Source of the DNA: Alentia gelatinosa
Lineage: Eukaryota; Annelida; Polychaeta; Phyllodocida; Polynoidae
Length of the DNA: 64,000 nt
Assembly (NCBI GenBank): GCA_950022655.1
Contig: OX465584.1
Span: forward strand, 30,446,988 to 30,510,987
Direction: 5' to 3'
Part shown: piece after piece, positions 43,637-54,190 of the stretch
Layout: the number at the start of each line of letters is the position of its first letter
Numbering within the stretch: the stretch's first letter is position 1
Notes under the pieces: model-generated
Told to the model about the DNA's origin: nothing
Database searches by the model: none
The model's input: only the letters and a program-made list of their open reading frames with translations
Program-made: the position numbers and the translations under genes

Positions 43637-43860
43637 CTAAAACCTTGGTAGCGTGTATGGTCTGAAAAAACATTTATCGACCTATAGGCCGATTTTAAAT
43701 CCACAATCGATATAAAATCGCCCCGATTTAAACGATCTGCTGCACTGTAAACGCTATTATACCGAATTTCTGAAAAGGTTGAATCCATATGATTGTTTAT
43801 GCTCGATTTTTCTGGCATGGAACAATCGGTAATAGGTCTTAACTTGCCGGTATTGTACAT
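43576..43860 (-). pseudogene. RT fragment of locus-2 YR element
   Basis: Contains GKLRPITDCSMPEKSSINNH and FISIVDLKSAYRSINVF (first RT Asp), ends at YQGFRWD where a deletion of most RT, all RNase H and the YR start joins it to the recombinase. The 5' side is cut at 43860; gag is missing. Confidence 0.78.
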
Positions 43861-43949
43861 TTATGTATAAACATACATGTATTGTACATTACATATATGA
43901 CATTCCCAATGTGATCAGAGGTATATATTGGTAGATTTCCATATGCAAG

Positions 43950-44230
43950 ATTGATGGTATTTCTTCTATAAAGGACCTTATCTAAACAATAACTTAATTA
44001 TTATTGAGACAATATATATATTAAACCCACCAAATTATAGCTGGAATACCAAAGAATACGATGCAATCAATGCATTGTCCCTAAAGTTAATATAAATGTA
44101 TTCTACAAATGTTTAACGCCTATACACTCAGTCCTCCAATGCTAAAGAATACGTTACTATGTGTATGCTTGGCTGCATGCATTGCGTAACCGGGCAGATA
44201 AGGTGCGTCACCGGCCAGTGGAAAAAGGCC
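43950..44230. repeat. Terminal repeat R, copy 2
   Basis: About 96% match to 15980-16260 without indels. An 89-bp AT-rich spacer (43861-43949) separates it from the RT fragment. Confidence 0.85.
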
Positions 44231-44747
44231 TATTCAGAGTGGCGCCACCTGGTGATTTTTTAATATTGTCAATTATTAATTAAAACTGGTTTCTTGGGAT
44301 TTATTCTAATTCTACATGAGTAAATTTAACATTTTGTCAAGTTTATCCAATCTCAATAGGTAAAATAGGCCAATTTGCATTTTCTTGATTCACATAGGAA
44401 ATCTACTGAAAAATATGGTTTTCTTCAATTCTTTCAAAAACAAGGATGGTGACCTATGGTTTTTAAAACATAAAGAAGTAATACTATATATATGTACTAT
44501 ATTCTGTGAAAATTTGAGGAAAATCACATGGGTTTTACTATGTGAAAAAATACTTTTTAGAATTTCTACCGTATATATTCTTATATAAAATTATCGTCAT
44601 ATTGATCTATAAATCAAAAACTAGTACGGTGACCCCCGATTTTTAAGTTAGATATATGTTCCACAACACTTGGAGATCATCTTATTAAATTTTCAGGAAA
44701 TTGACATGGGTTTTAATTTTCAGGCCAAATTGTCCGATATGCCTTTA

Positions 44748-45186
44748 AAGGCATATCGGACAATTTACCGTAGTGCCACCTGGTGATTTTTGAATATTGT
44801 CAATTACCATTCGAATCTGTTTCCAAATGTACAGTTCTTTGACTATGTCAAAGAACTATACGACATATATGTTAAAATTCATAAATGTAGTACTTTCCAT
44901 GTAGGCTAACATATTCTGTGAAAGTTTGGAGAAGAAGACATGAGTTTTACTAGATCTAGATCTATGTGAAAATCAACTTTTTGGAATTATTGTAGGCCTA
45001 TATATTCTATTCTGATATAATAATAATATTGATGTCATAATCAAAAACAAGCACGGTGACCCCCATTTTCTTAAAGTAATAAACAAAAATAGATATGTGT
45101 TCCACAACACTTGGAGATCATCATTTTACATTTTCAGGAAATTGGCATGGGTTTTCATTTTTAAGCAAACTTATCCGATATGGCTT
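44748..45186. mobile_element. Tc1/mariner-type MITE, middle tandem copy
   Basis: 439 bp from AAGGCATATCGGACAATTT to its right end at 45186. It shares the TA at 44746-44747 with the left neighbour and the TA at 45187-45188 with the right one. The left junction is a 40-bp perfect palindrome centred on TTTAAA. Confidence 0.78.
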
Positions 45187-45188
45187 TA

Positions 45189-45670
45189 AAAGCATATATA
45201 TCCTACTATACACAATGGTGCCACCTGGTGATTTTCAAATACCGGTAATTATCAATTCAAAATGGTTCATTTGACTCATTCTAATACTAAATGAGTGAAG
45301 TATAACATAATATGGAGGTTGACCTAATCCAATGGGTAAATCAAGCCAATTAACATTTGATTGGATTAGATAGGAAAGGTACTGGAAAATATGGTTTTCT
45401 TCAAATCTTTCGAAAGCAAGTGCAGTGACCTATAGTTTTTTAAAACTTAGATTTAATACTTGACTTTAGTTATATTTTGTAAAAGTTTAATGAAAATTAC
45501 ATAGGATTCACTATGTGACATTATACTTTTTAATATTCCTATAACCCATTATAATATCATCAAGATATCAACATGTAGGTCAGAAACTAGCAGTGTGACC
45601 TCCACCTTTTAAATCAGATATGTAGACCAGGCTATACTTCAACACCTTGACATTATATCTTATCCAACTT
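45189..45670. mobile_element. Tc1/mariner-type MITE, right tandem copy (truncated)
   Basis: Starts AAAGCATATATATCCTACTA and follows the family (GGTGCCACCTGGTGATTTTC) until about 45670, where the right terminus is missing. Confidence 0.65.
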
Positions 45671-45748
45671 TAAAAGAAACTAGTGACTTCGTAGATTTGG
45701 AGTTGGCTCCCACCCCCACATGTCCTGCTCATATGAATGCAGGGTTCA

Positions 45749-46072
45749 TGGACGCCTTGAGCCCGGGGACGATTCGAGCCCTGGACGCCTTGAGCCTTTC
45801 TGTGGACGCCTTGAGCCTACCCTGTGGACGCCTTGAGCCTACCCCATTTTGGTTTCCTTGAGTTTCCAGATGTAAAAAACGTTGAAAAGTGTACTTATCC
45901 TGGTTTATAGTCATATATACTCAACCCTAACCCTTACCCAACCCTTTTCTAACCCTAACCCGCTAATCGGAACTAAAATGGAGTAGGCTCAAGGCGTCCA
46001 CAGGGTAGGCTCAAGGCGTCCACATTTTCGCGCTGACAGGAGGCTCAAACGGTAAAAGGCTCAAGGCGTCCA
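45749..46072. repeat. Foldback with TGGACGCCTTGAGCC iterons
   Basis: Four forward units start at 45749, 45782, 45803 and 45825; three inverse units (GGCTCAAGGCGTCCA) start at 45986, 46008 and 46058, with degenerate extras near 45768 and 46041. Arms 45800-45855 and 45970-46030 pair over about 50 bp. The 130-bp centre has AACCCTAACCC-like words. No coding content. Confidence 0.85.
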
Positions 46073-46121
46073 ATTCCCAACACACCTACGGGAGTGCCGG
46101 CGACTGCAGGCACCTTCGCCA

Positions 46122-46192
46122 CCCCTTCACCCCCCCCCCCCACCAGCACACCTATTAATCTGAGACTGACACCCCCACCCCCCCCCCCCCCG
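46122..46192. repeat. C-rich low complexity
   Basis: Two poly-C tracts (about 46129-46141 and 46180-46191) in an ACCCCC-rich stretch. Confidence 0.9.
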
Positions 46193-46391
46193 ATCCTCTG
46201 TCGGCTGCATTCCCACCTTAAGTTCCTTATGGCTCCTATTATTTCGACGGCACCAGAGGCTTGTCCCAGGGCAAGGAGATGTGAAAACTAGTTCTAAATC
46301 ATGTTTTCAGTATGATAAGAAATTAATCTTAAGGATCATAGAAGTACATCTGAGTAGGAGAATACAAAAAAGAATAGTAGGTTTAAGTTTT

Positions 46392-46455
46392 TCACTCCAC
46401 GAGAATCTCACTTTCGTGGCTCTTCAGTCTCCAGGCCTAGGTCTGGTTCACTCTG
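46392..46455. repeat. Dispersed repeat, inverse of 56143-56205
   Basis: CACGAGAATCTCACTTTCGTGG with CAGGCCTAGGTCTGGTTCAC is matched in inverse orientation at 56143-56205. The first part is itself a short palindrome-like hairpin. Family unknown. Confidence 0.55.
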
Positions 46456-47554
46456 TCTCTATTTGCGGGAGGGACTCCAAGCTGATCCGACAGAAATTTA
46501 CATGTTTTATACGCGGTAGGTAAAGAATGATAGCGTGCAAAGTCATGAAACTGATATTTCATCGACTTTTTTTGTACACATAGTTTGATTGAGTTGGCTG
46601 TTAAAAGCATGGCGGAAATTTGATTCCTTGAAAATCAAACCCCATGTCATTTTCCTGAAAGTTTATATCGAGAAGAAAGGCTTCATAAATGTAAAGATGG
46701 TATATATCATGGACTCGAATCCAAAATGGCAATGTTCGAGGGGGATATATAAAATATTCAGTTAGATTCATCTATCATTATGGAGTTTGAGCCACTGTAC
46801 AGTGGTAGGGGGCCTATTCAATTCTCAATTTATCACAAATATGAAAATGATTATTAACAACCGATCATATCTCTGAAGAGTAGTATTTTGACACTGGTGG
46901 TACATCGACTGGTATTCGATATTTAAACCGCAAATTGGCAACAACACAGTGCTCACTACGTTTACTGACGAACGGTATTTTTGATTTTAAAACAGGTCCA
47001 AGGGTTTTGTTTGATAATCTATGAAAGATCATAAGGTTGGACAATATGATAGCCACCATCACTCCAACAGTCCAAGAGCCTCAACAGGGCGTTGCCGTAT
47101 CTCGATGGCTATTTTTGAGTCTGCCTTATGTCATCGACATTGCTAATTGTAGGTCAACTGGGCTGTCAAGGAGTTGCTGGGGAAAGTTTCTGGCTTTCAA
47201 AAAATCCACCCTAACAGTCCCGGCAACTCCCTGGAGTTTATAACTGCTTCGGTTTGCCTCAAGTGGATGGGGCTTCAGCCACAGACCTCAACTCGCCTTA
47301 TGTCGATGGGCTCTGTGATCGTAAGTCGACTGGCTTCGGACGGGGACTTTTTAAAGAGGCTGTCGACTTGAGTCTAGTCACATCAGGAAGCCTGACGACT
47401 TAGGCGTGTCAAGTTTGTCACAGCCAATGTGCACGCCATGAAGTTATGAAGCCCGTCGACTTATGGCAACTTTCGTTTGATGTTCGCATTGACCTATGGT
47501 CTGGTAGGTCGAGTTAAGACAGGGTAAAATTCCTTCGACTTGCATCTGTGTTTC

Positions 47555-47565
47555 ATATATATAAG
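47555..47565 (+). promoter_or_regulatory. TATA box of Harbinger Myb-like gene
   Basis: ATATATATAAGGCG lies about 85 bp before the Met at 47647, supporting that start over the ATG at 47548. Confidence 0.5.
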
Positions 47566-47646
47566 GCGCCATGGCAGGTAGGTCTTCATTCCACTTCAAG
47601 CAATAGAAGAGCACACATCCCACTACTCTCAATCTGGTCCAGGAAA

Positions 47647-48848
47647 ATGCATCCAAAGGAGCAGAAGCGCAGAAAGGCTCCTACTACTGCTACTTCTACT
47701 ACTTCTACTACTGTTGCACCACATGTTCTAGATGTTCCACCAGGTCTACCAGATACACCTGAGACTGCTGCTGCTGTTGAGTCTATTGTATGCCTACATG
47801 AATCAGAGTACAAAGACCAGAAAGCAGCACCCAATGCAGAGCCAGAGTCTTTGGAGACAGAGGAGGCACTACCCCTACAATGCCCACATGCCCACTGAGA
47901 ACCACAAATTATTACCAACTTCTCTGAAGAGGAAAAAGATAAAAAGTTATCCAGTATCTGCACCAGCATTCTGAACTATACTCCAAACATCTGGCAGGCT
48001 TCCGCGATGCCTCACTCAAAGACCAGCTGTGGACAGAGAAGGTGCGGTCCATGGGCCGCACACTACTTGAACTAAGAACCTGGTATGAAAGCATGTGTAC
48101 AAAGCTTGGCAAAATCTGCATGATAGTGTCCTAGTCTGGCCAGGGTGGCGAAATACTGATGGCACCTGAGAGGTGGATCTGGGCCAGATTCCAATTCCTG
48201 GTTCCACACATCATCATCGTGAGAACTCAAAATGTTCATACCCTGTCATCCAGTGCCAGTGTTCCGGGCCCAGCATCTTCTGCTGTGTCGGCGACAACCT
48301 TCCCACAGCCACATTGCCAACAGTTACGCAGTCTCTGCAGGGGCTGATCCTGGCACACTAATGACCATGCTTCAGACATTCTTGAAGGAAATCATGAAGC
48401 CCAGCAGGTAGCTCATGGTTCTTCTTCTGCCTTCACCGGGTACATAGATGATAAGCTGAGCAGCCTACAAGAACACCATCAGTTTAAGGCGGAGCAGCAT
48501 ATTGTGGCAGTTCTTCAGGAATGTCAGATGAACAACAGCCGGAAGTTGGCAGCAGCGAGACTGGCGGGTCCAGTTGTCCAGGTGGAGTGCAGCAGTAGTC
48601 TCAGCAGCAGTGCAGTCTCAGCAGTCTACACATCAGTAGCAGCCACCTCCATCACAGTGGCCTGCACACGTTACTTCCCAGCTAGGCGTGTGGCACTTCC
48701 AAGACAGGCTTTGGATGCAGCAGCAGGTCCCTACTATGGACATTGCCTGTCCACCACCATCAACTGCTCCCACATCCAGCCTGCTGTCCACATCCACACA
48801 ACAGCATTCTGCCTCCACCGATCCTCCAACGTCTACATCCACGCTTAG
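47647..48848 (+). pseudogene. Harbinger Myb/SANT-like DNA-binding protein, broken
   Basis: Start MHPKEQKRRK, then a Thr/Pro/Glu-rich leader. TGA at 47896-47898, then the trihelix/SANT-like region: NFSEEEKDK, a frameshift near 47936-47948, HSELYSKHLAGFRDASLKDQ, LELRTWYESMCTKLGK. TAG at 48132-48134 precedes SGQGGEILMAPERWIWARF. The C-terminal tail is Gln/Ser/Thr/Pro-rich and ends at 48846-48848. In Harbinger systems this partner carries the transposase into the nucleus and binds the ends. Two stops and a shift make it non-functional. Confidence 0.78.
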
Positions 48849-48917
48849 GTGATTGTTGTCAGAGGATTTATGATTAAAGATTGTGGTCCACTTCTTCGTG
48901 GTCAACCTCGGTGGCAT

Positions 48918-50152
48918 TCATTGTTGGGTCCGGATATGTAGAAGGTTGTAGAGAACTACAGCAGCCTCAACCATATCCTGCACTGTATCTGGTTTCTGCT
49001 CCAATGTCCCAAGGAAACAGAAGAAGCTTTTGGCAAGGATACCGAAAGCATTCTCCACAACCCGCCTGCCACGGGAGATGTGGTAGTTGTAGATTTGTTG
49101 TTCCTTCGTCAAGCCCCTTCTTCCATAGGGCTTCATCATCCAGCTCCTGAGAGCAAAGGAGTCATCACCCAGAATGAAATACAGCACCTTCCTGCCGCCA
49201 TCAGTGTTGGGGAGAGGACATGGAGGCGGCATGCCTATTGTCACCTCCTCCATCATTTCAGCCAGTTCAGAGTCATTGAAGATCTGGGCATCAGACATGT
49301 GCCCTAAACCACCAACTTCAATCCACATGAAACAATACTGTGCATCAACTAAGGCCAGAAGGGGGATAGTGAAGAACCCTTTGTAGTTGTAGAACAGGGA
49401 ACCAGTGTTCCAGTGATCCATGATGGCAACATGCTTACAGTCAAGTGCACCAATGGCATGTGACACGTTCCAAGGTTCCTCAAAGTCGGGTTTTTGAGGA
49501 ACAGCAAATGCTTTGTCCTTAAATGCCTCTATGATTTTTTTATTATTTTTTTTTTATTTCATGAGAAAAGAGGAATTATTTACATAAGACATTCTGCTGT
49601 CTAGCAGGTTTTGTTTGCCTTCTATGATCTTTTACATTTGTCAATCCGGGAACAAGTCGAACATAGCATACTTGATGCAATAATACATAAATACAATTGT
49701 ATGGTGTACATGGTATGAGATGAGATGGTAAGTGAAATGACACAGGACATAACTATGATGGCTTTGCATAACTCTTGGACGATATTACTGATGGATCATT
49801 TACTGCAACGAAAGTTGTATGCCCATGATGCATAACTGTCACCAATGGCCAGGTGCCTGAGAGTTACAGACAATCTAAGACCAGCTGGCAAAGCTGAACA
49901 ATATTTGGTATCCATTCTTTCAATGGCAGACTCAATATGGTCCAGTATCTCATCAAAAAGGTCAGGCTCCATTCGAAGGTAGTTCTGGAAGCCGGCTTTA
50001 TCTCCAACACCCAGCTCCCAGGTCAGCAAAGTGGCAAATTGTCCATACGATCGGCGTGAGGATTCACTCAACCGATCGCGAACCCAGATACTGCATTTTC
50101 TTCTGCGGTGCTCGGTGGCAGAGTTTCCCTTATCCTTAATTATAAGAGGCAC
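48918..50152 (-). pseudogene. Harbinger (HARBI1-like) DDE transposase, broken
   Basis: N-terminal part 50152-49796: SIWVRDRLSESSRRSYGQFA, YLRMEPDLFDEILDHIESAI, LRLSVTLRHLAIGDSYASWA. A TGA at 49793-49795 is followed in frame by SISNIVQELCKAI. C-terminal part (to 48918): [10 protein letters not shown] (first Asp), [40 protein letters not shown] (second Asp), [13 protein letters not shown] (Glu). So D-D-E is complete, but the stop and an 80-bp retroposed insert at 49536-49615 break the gene. The missing linker near 49640-49760 may be an intron. Confidence 0.85.
49536..49615 (-). mobile_element. Short retroposed fragment in transposase gene
   Basis: T-rich start (poly(A) on the minus strand) followed by about 55 bp. 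TGCCTCTATGAT at 49524-49535 and TGCCTTCTATGAT at 49616-49628 look like a target duplication. The source is probably the 3' end of a LINE. Confidence 0.6.
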
Positions 50153-50314
50153 CAGGAGAGCTCATGACTGCTGCTGCACTGAGGAAGCCTCGCATAGCGC
50201 ACTTTTAGACATTGAGGATGCTGTTGGGAAGCTGCTGTGGAGCTGTTGGGACGCAAAGAGGGGGGAGGGACAACGTTCGGCCGTAACTTACCTTAAGTTG
50301 CCTTAACTCGACCT

Positions 50315-50879
50315 GTGCATCATAAGTAATTGTAAGTGAATCGGTCCAGAATTGTGGCCGATATAAGTGCGCTAACGTTGATATGAACTTGTCAGCGCCC
50401 TGGGGACCAGACCCCAGCAAGACCACGTTGATCTACGGCAGCCTCAACTCAATGCAGTGCACCTTCAGTAGACAGCCTATTTTAGGCCGAGCAAAGAAAA
50501 AAACATAAAAATGTCATAAACGTTCCATGTCAACTTACGATTTGCATCTGATCATTATCATATTTTGAGTATGCCTTATTATAATTTCCTCAAAGCGATA
50601 TATTTATATACATGTATATGTATGTGATTTACATATAGAGGACCAGCTACATATAGATGGTACAATTTAAGTATTTATATGAGGTCTCACATGAGAGAAT
50701 TATTATTTTTCTAAATCTAATTATTTGTATCGATCTGGAACCGCAGACTTTTCGTTTCTGGAACATACCATTGGGTGAAGAGGGAATGTGTGCCAGTACC
50801 GCCAAATAAGTAAAAAAAAAAGTAGTCAATTTTTGTTCTTAAGTGTAAATTATTTGCAGCTATTCCTCAAATACTTATA
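50315..50879. other. No gene seen
   Basis: Right flank of the Harbinger element, then AT-rich DNA. Confidence 0.4.
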
Positions 50880-51866
50880 TTCTCCGATCCGGCTGGACAC
50901 TTCCAGTTCGTAATACCCTACAAATTATGCCAATTTGCCTGACAACGGATCAATCTGCCCTCTTGCTGGTGAATACAAAGTGCTGTCAGAGTCTAAAATA
51001 GCGGAAAACTATACTAATCAACCTTTTTCTGTACATATTGTACATGTAAAAATTGAAATAGGATTATTTACATTATTCAGACATAATTTAAACATGCCAG
51101 CTCGAAGGAAATTGACTGTTTGAACGATTTGTTGATATCTCGTTTATTCTCCAATCCGGCCTGGAAGTAGGTGGCACTCTGAACCCCCAGTGCAGCCATC
51201 TTGGTAAGGCACCTACACAGTGCTAAGTCTATGGTGAATTAAAATGTCCATTTCTGCTATTATATTCACCATGTGGGGATGTACGTGTGAAGTAACTCGC
51301 AAGCCTTTCCCTCAACAAAACCAGACAATCCTTGCAGTTTCAGATCAAATGAATATGTGATGGCCTTAGTTTAGCCTCCAAACGCGTTGTCGATACAACC
51401 GTTTTCTTCTACTTGGCACGTTAAAACTATGTCTGAATTACGTAAATAATCCTATTTCAACTATTACATGTTCATAAAGCACAGAATAAGGTCAGTTAAT
51501 ATAGTTTTTTTTGCCATTTTAGGCTTTCACAGCGCTTTGTTGTCACCAGCAATATGGCGGACTGTGTCCGTTGTCAGGCAAATTTACATGATTTGGAGGG
51601 TATTTTGAACCGGAACTGTCCAGCCGGATCGGAGAATGGTCTAAACTGGGGCTACCACATAATCATTTGGTCTGAAATTGCCAGGGAAACCTAATTTTGA
51701 CAGGAGAATTCCTTCAGGAGTAATTGAAACATCCTCACATATTAAACAGTATCATAAATGAACGTCCGAACGGTCCTATAGGCTTAGCATTGTGAAGGTG
51801 CTTCTACAAAAAGGCCGCCCTGTGGGGTTTGTAGCGCCACCTACTTCCATGCCGGATCGGAGAATC
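50880..51866. repeat. Interleaved inverted repeats with TTCTCCGATCCGGC ends
   Basis: Arm pair P: 50880-50948 with 51568-51636. Arm pair Q: 51146-51176 with 51835-51866. All four outer ends share TTCTCCRATCCGGC. The pairs overlap (P-left, Q-left, P-right, Q-right), which simple nesting cannot give. No coding content. Confidence 0.65.
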
Positions 51867-53089
51867 ACCAACACAACTGACACTGACACCATGCCTTGCT
51901 TGAGGTAGTTTCATCGCAGGTAGTCGGGCGGGAAACTATATGCAAGAGCACCGGGTAATCGCAAATCTTCAAGCACATTTTAAGGTTGGAATGGGAATCT
52001 CTTCAAACAGATATTTTGTGCAAACTGACATGAAACAATTAAGGCGTTCTCCGCTTGAAGAGTAACCAGTTAAAGTCAATTGACCAATGATCAAAGGAAT
52101 CAGTCATATGTGCATCTGGGTTTGTAGGTCACGCCTGTGAATATCCCTCCGCATAACCCACTTATAACTTACGATAAAAAAGTTCATGCATTTAAATGCA
52201 ATCAATCGACATCAATCTGTTTCAAATCATTACCATACAAAGAGATTCCACAATACAATATGCGTTTCGAATCGGTGGATTTACTAGCTTAGAAAAGGAA
52301 ACTAGTTTTATATGCGCACTCATCAAGCGGTCACACGACCGGAACCTAAACATTGGCGGTCGGATCAAAAGTTGATGGAGTCTTATGTGAGCAAGTGTTC
52401 CCAAATATCTCCAAGTTTCGACACCTTAGACATGTGTCATTCTATGCGGATCTCATAGTACAAACTGGATACCATCCATCAATTGGACGGCATACAAATA
52501 TCGACGTTTTGTTTAAACAGAAAGCAAACAGCAGCAGACGCCCAAGGAGTGGGGTTGGCTTCGATAGGAATTTTTGATGTGGACTTCTCAACGGAGTGAA
52601 AGTTTGAAGAAACCAGTGTCTGAGTGTGACCTGTGGGAAAAGAATAACTGGAAATCACAAAATTTCTTTGAAGATGTGCATCTGTTACAATTATGGAATA
52701 TCACCTCATTTTCTTTAGCCCGGCAGTTCCACCAACCATCAACAATAAGAACTTGTCCTCACCCAAACTGTGGGCCAAAGTTAAAACCCTTGAAACAGCA
52801 GGGGTGGAGGGTTTCGGTGGATTTGGATTTTTGCCCCGCCCACAATTTCATGACTTTGATGCTTCATTGATAGCTAGAGATTAACCATGCAAATGATATG
52901 TATTGAAAAGATTATACACCAGAGACTTGTATTTTTTCTAAATGAGAAATCACTGATGGTCCAATTGCTAACGACGTGATAAACAAGTTCATGCTGAAAG
53001 AATGGCAGTTTAAGTCTTAAGACTAAAAGAAGCAACAACTTTGAAATAATGGAATTTATTATTAAAACACTTTAGTTAAACCGAACACA
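51867..53089. other. No gene seen; upstream of a host exon
   Basis: AT-rich, no recognised exon. It may hold the promoter of the gene starting at 53090, but no TATA or CpG cluster stands out. Confidence 0.35.
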
Positions 53090-54190
53090 ATGGCAACATA
53101 TCTGAATGACCAATGGAAGCCGAAACGGGTCTCGCCTACTGATGAGTTTGACCGGGTAAGTATGACACCGTATGTTTTATCTGTGTCAAATTTCACTTTT
53201 CAGGGTGTTTGAGCGAATACTGCTGGAGAACTCGACCGGGGATTTTCTTGCCCTGCTCCACCCGTAAAAAAAACTCTATCCGTTGTTATAAGTTGCCCAT
53301 CGTCAAATGGTATGATAATTTTTTATTATCCATGGTATACAAAGACCCCATTCAAAATGTATGGGGACTCAGCAAACCACGCCCATTATGTACATAGAAA
53401 ATAATCGATGATTTTGTGGACAGGCAGCCGTAAACCACAAAAGGTTGGAGCTTTGTAATACACGAGCGTATAACGGCATACATATAGCATAGTATCGTAA
53501 AACTGGATGAGGTTTAATCTTGGCCACCGTATTCCACGACTAGAGTTTGGCAAAGTGACTTCATGAGGCGAAGCCGAGTGAAGTCCGGAGCCAAAACTTC
53601 AGGAGTTAATGTTAACGTTGGTGTTAATGGGTTAGACATATAATCGATCATGTACATATATATTTAAACATTCCCGCAGTACGGTAATTATTATCCTACC
53701 CCTAATATAAAATCCCATAGGCTTAACATTGGGTTTCCGTATGCCACGCTGACTGGCATACGGAGTTTTATATGCCACTAGTGGCATACAGCATTGTTAT
53801 CACGTAATATTCCAAAATAGAGGAGATAGGGTAGGGTAAAATCAAATCCGTGATTCATTGATTATCCAGTGTGTGGTCGTGTGAACCTAGGATATCATTG
53901 ACCTAAAAAACTTCAATTGCTTTGAGATGATGGACTAGTCGACCAGTCCAAGGGTTTTTCAATAATGCATAAAATATATAGTAGTTTTAATGCACACTAT
54001 TCCCTGTTATAAGAGAAGGTGTTGAGTTTTGCATTAAATTTACATTTTATTAAAGTGTTGATGCCATGGTCCTTTGGAATCTAAAAGAAAAAGGCTTAAC
54101 ATCTCTAATGATTATAATTGTTTTGTAATTTTCAGAATCCCTATGAGACTTTCATGAGGAAACATCTCCAACATTATGGATATTACACCG
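53090..54190 (+). CDS. Host gene, first two coding exons, unidentified
   Basis: Exon 1 53090-53155 codes MATYLNDQWKPKRVSPTDEF plus DR and ends at CGG/GTAAGT. Exon 2 54136-54190 follows TTGTTTTGTAATTTTCAG, codes NPYETFMRKHLQHYGYYT plus the first base of a codon, and ends at CCG/GTAAGT. Both donors are perfect consensus and the acceptor has a long pyrimidine tract; the frame is kept (phase 0 then phase 1). The protein start is polar and Tyr-rich. I do not recognise the family. A foldback element (53490-53860) lies in intron 1. Confidence 0.6.
53490..53860. mobile_element. Foldback element, copy 2 (in host intron)
   Basis: Shares with 24425-24775 the loop motif GAGGCGAAGCCGAG (53564-53577) with flanking GTTTTGGCTC-type arms, CTTCAGGAGT, TTATCCTACCCCTAATATAA, and the CGTATGCCACGCTGACTG hairpin core. 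Part order differs from copy 1, so one of them is rearranged. Confidence 0.7.

Larger units (their letters stand above)
42330..44230. mobile_element. L...R unit, locus 2, with deleted YR retrotransposon
   Basis: Inserted into the MITE above with TA on both sides (42328-42329 and 44231-44232). L is 42330-42427, R is 43950-44230. The inside holds, on the minus strand, a fragment of RT fused by deletion to a YR gene, then B1-A2-B2 repeats. It proves L and R are true insertion boundaries. Confidence 0.72.
42312..44745. mobile_element. Tc1/mariner-type MITE split by an L...R unit
   Basis: Left terminus AAGGCATATCCTACTA (42312-42327) and body from 44233 (CAGAGTGGCGCCACCTGG) to the right terminus ATTGTCCGATATGCCTT at 44745. 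The sister copy at 45189 has CCTACTATACACAATGGTGCCACC without interruption, so 42330-44230 is an insertion. Native size about 530 bp; TA at 42310-42311 and 44746-44747. Confidence 0.75.
47509..50313. mobile_element. Degenerate PIF/Harbinger element with both genes
   Basis: Myb-like gene on plus and transposase on minus, converging, as in animal Harbinger elements. Inverted GGTCGAGTTAAGRC at 47509-47522 and 50299-50313 lies about 125-150 bp outside each gene start. Further GTCGACTT-type subterminal words extend left to about 47130. True ends may be near 47090 (GTTGCCGTA) and 50445 (TACGGCAG). Both genes are broken. Confidence 0.75.

Noticed and set aside
47586..48207. Minus-strand frames opposite the Myb-like gene
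   Set aside because: Shadow of the plus-strand Harbinger gene; they lack motifs.
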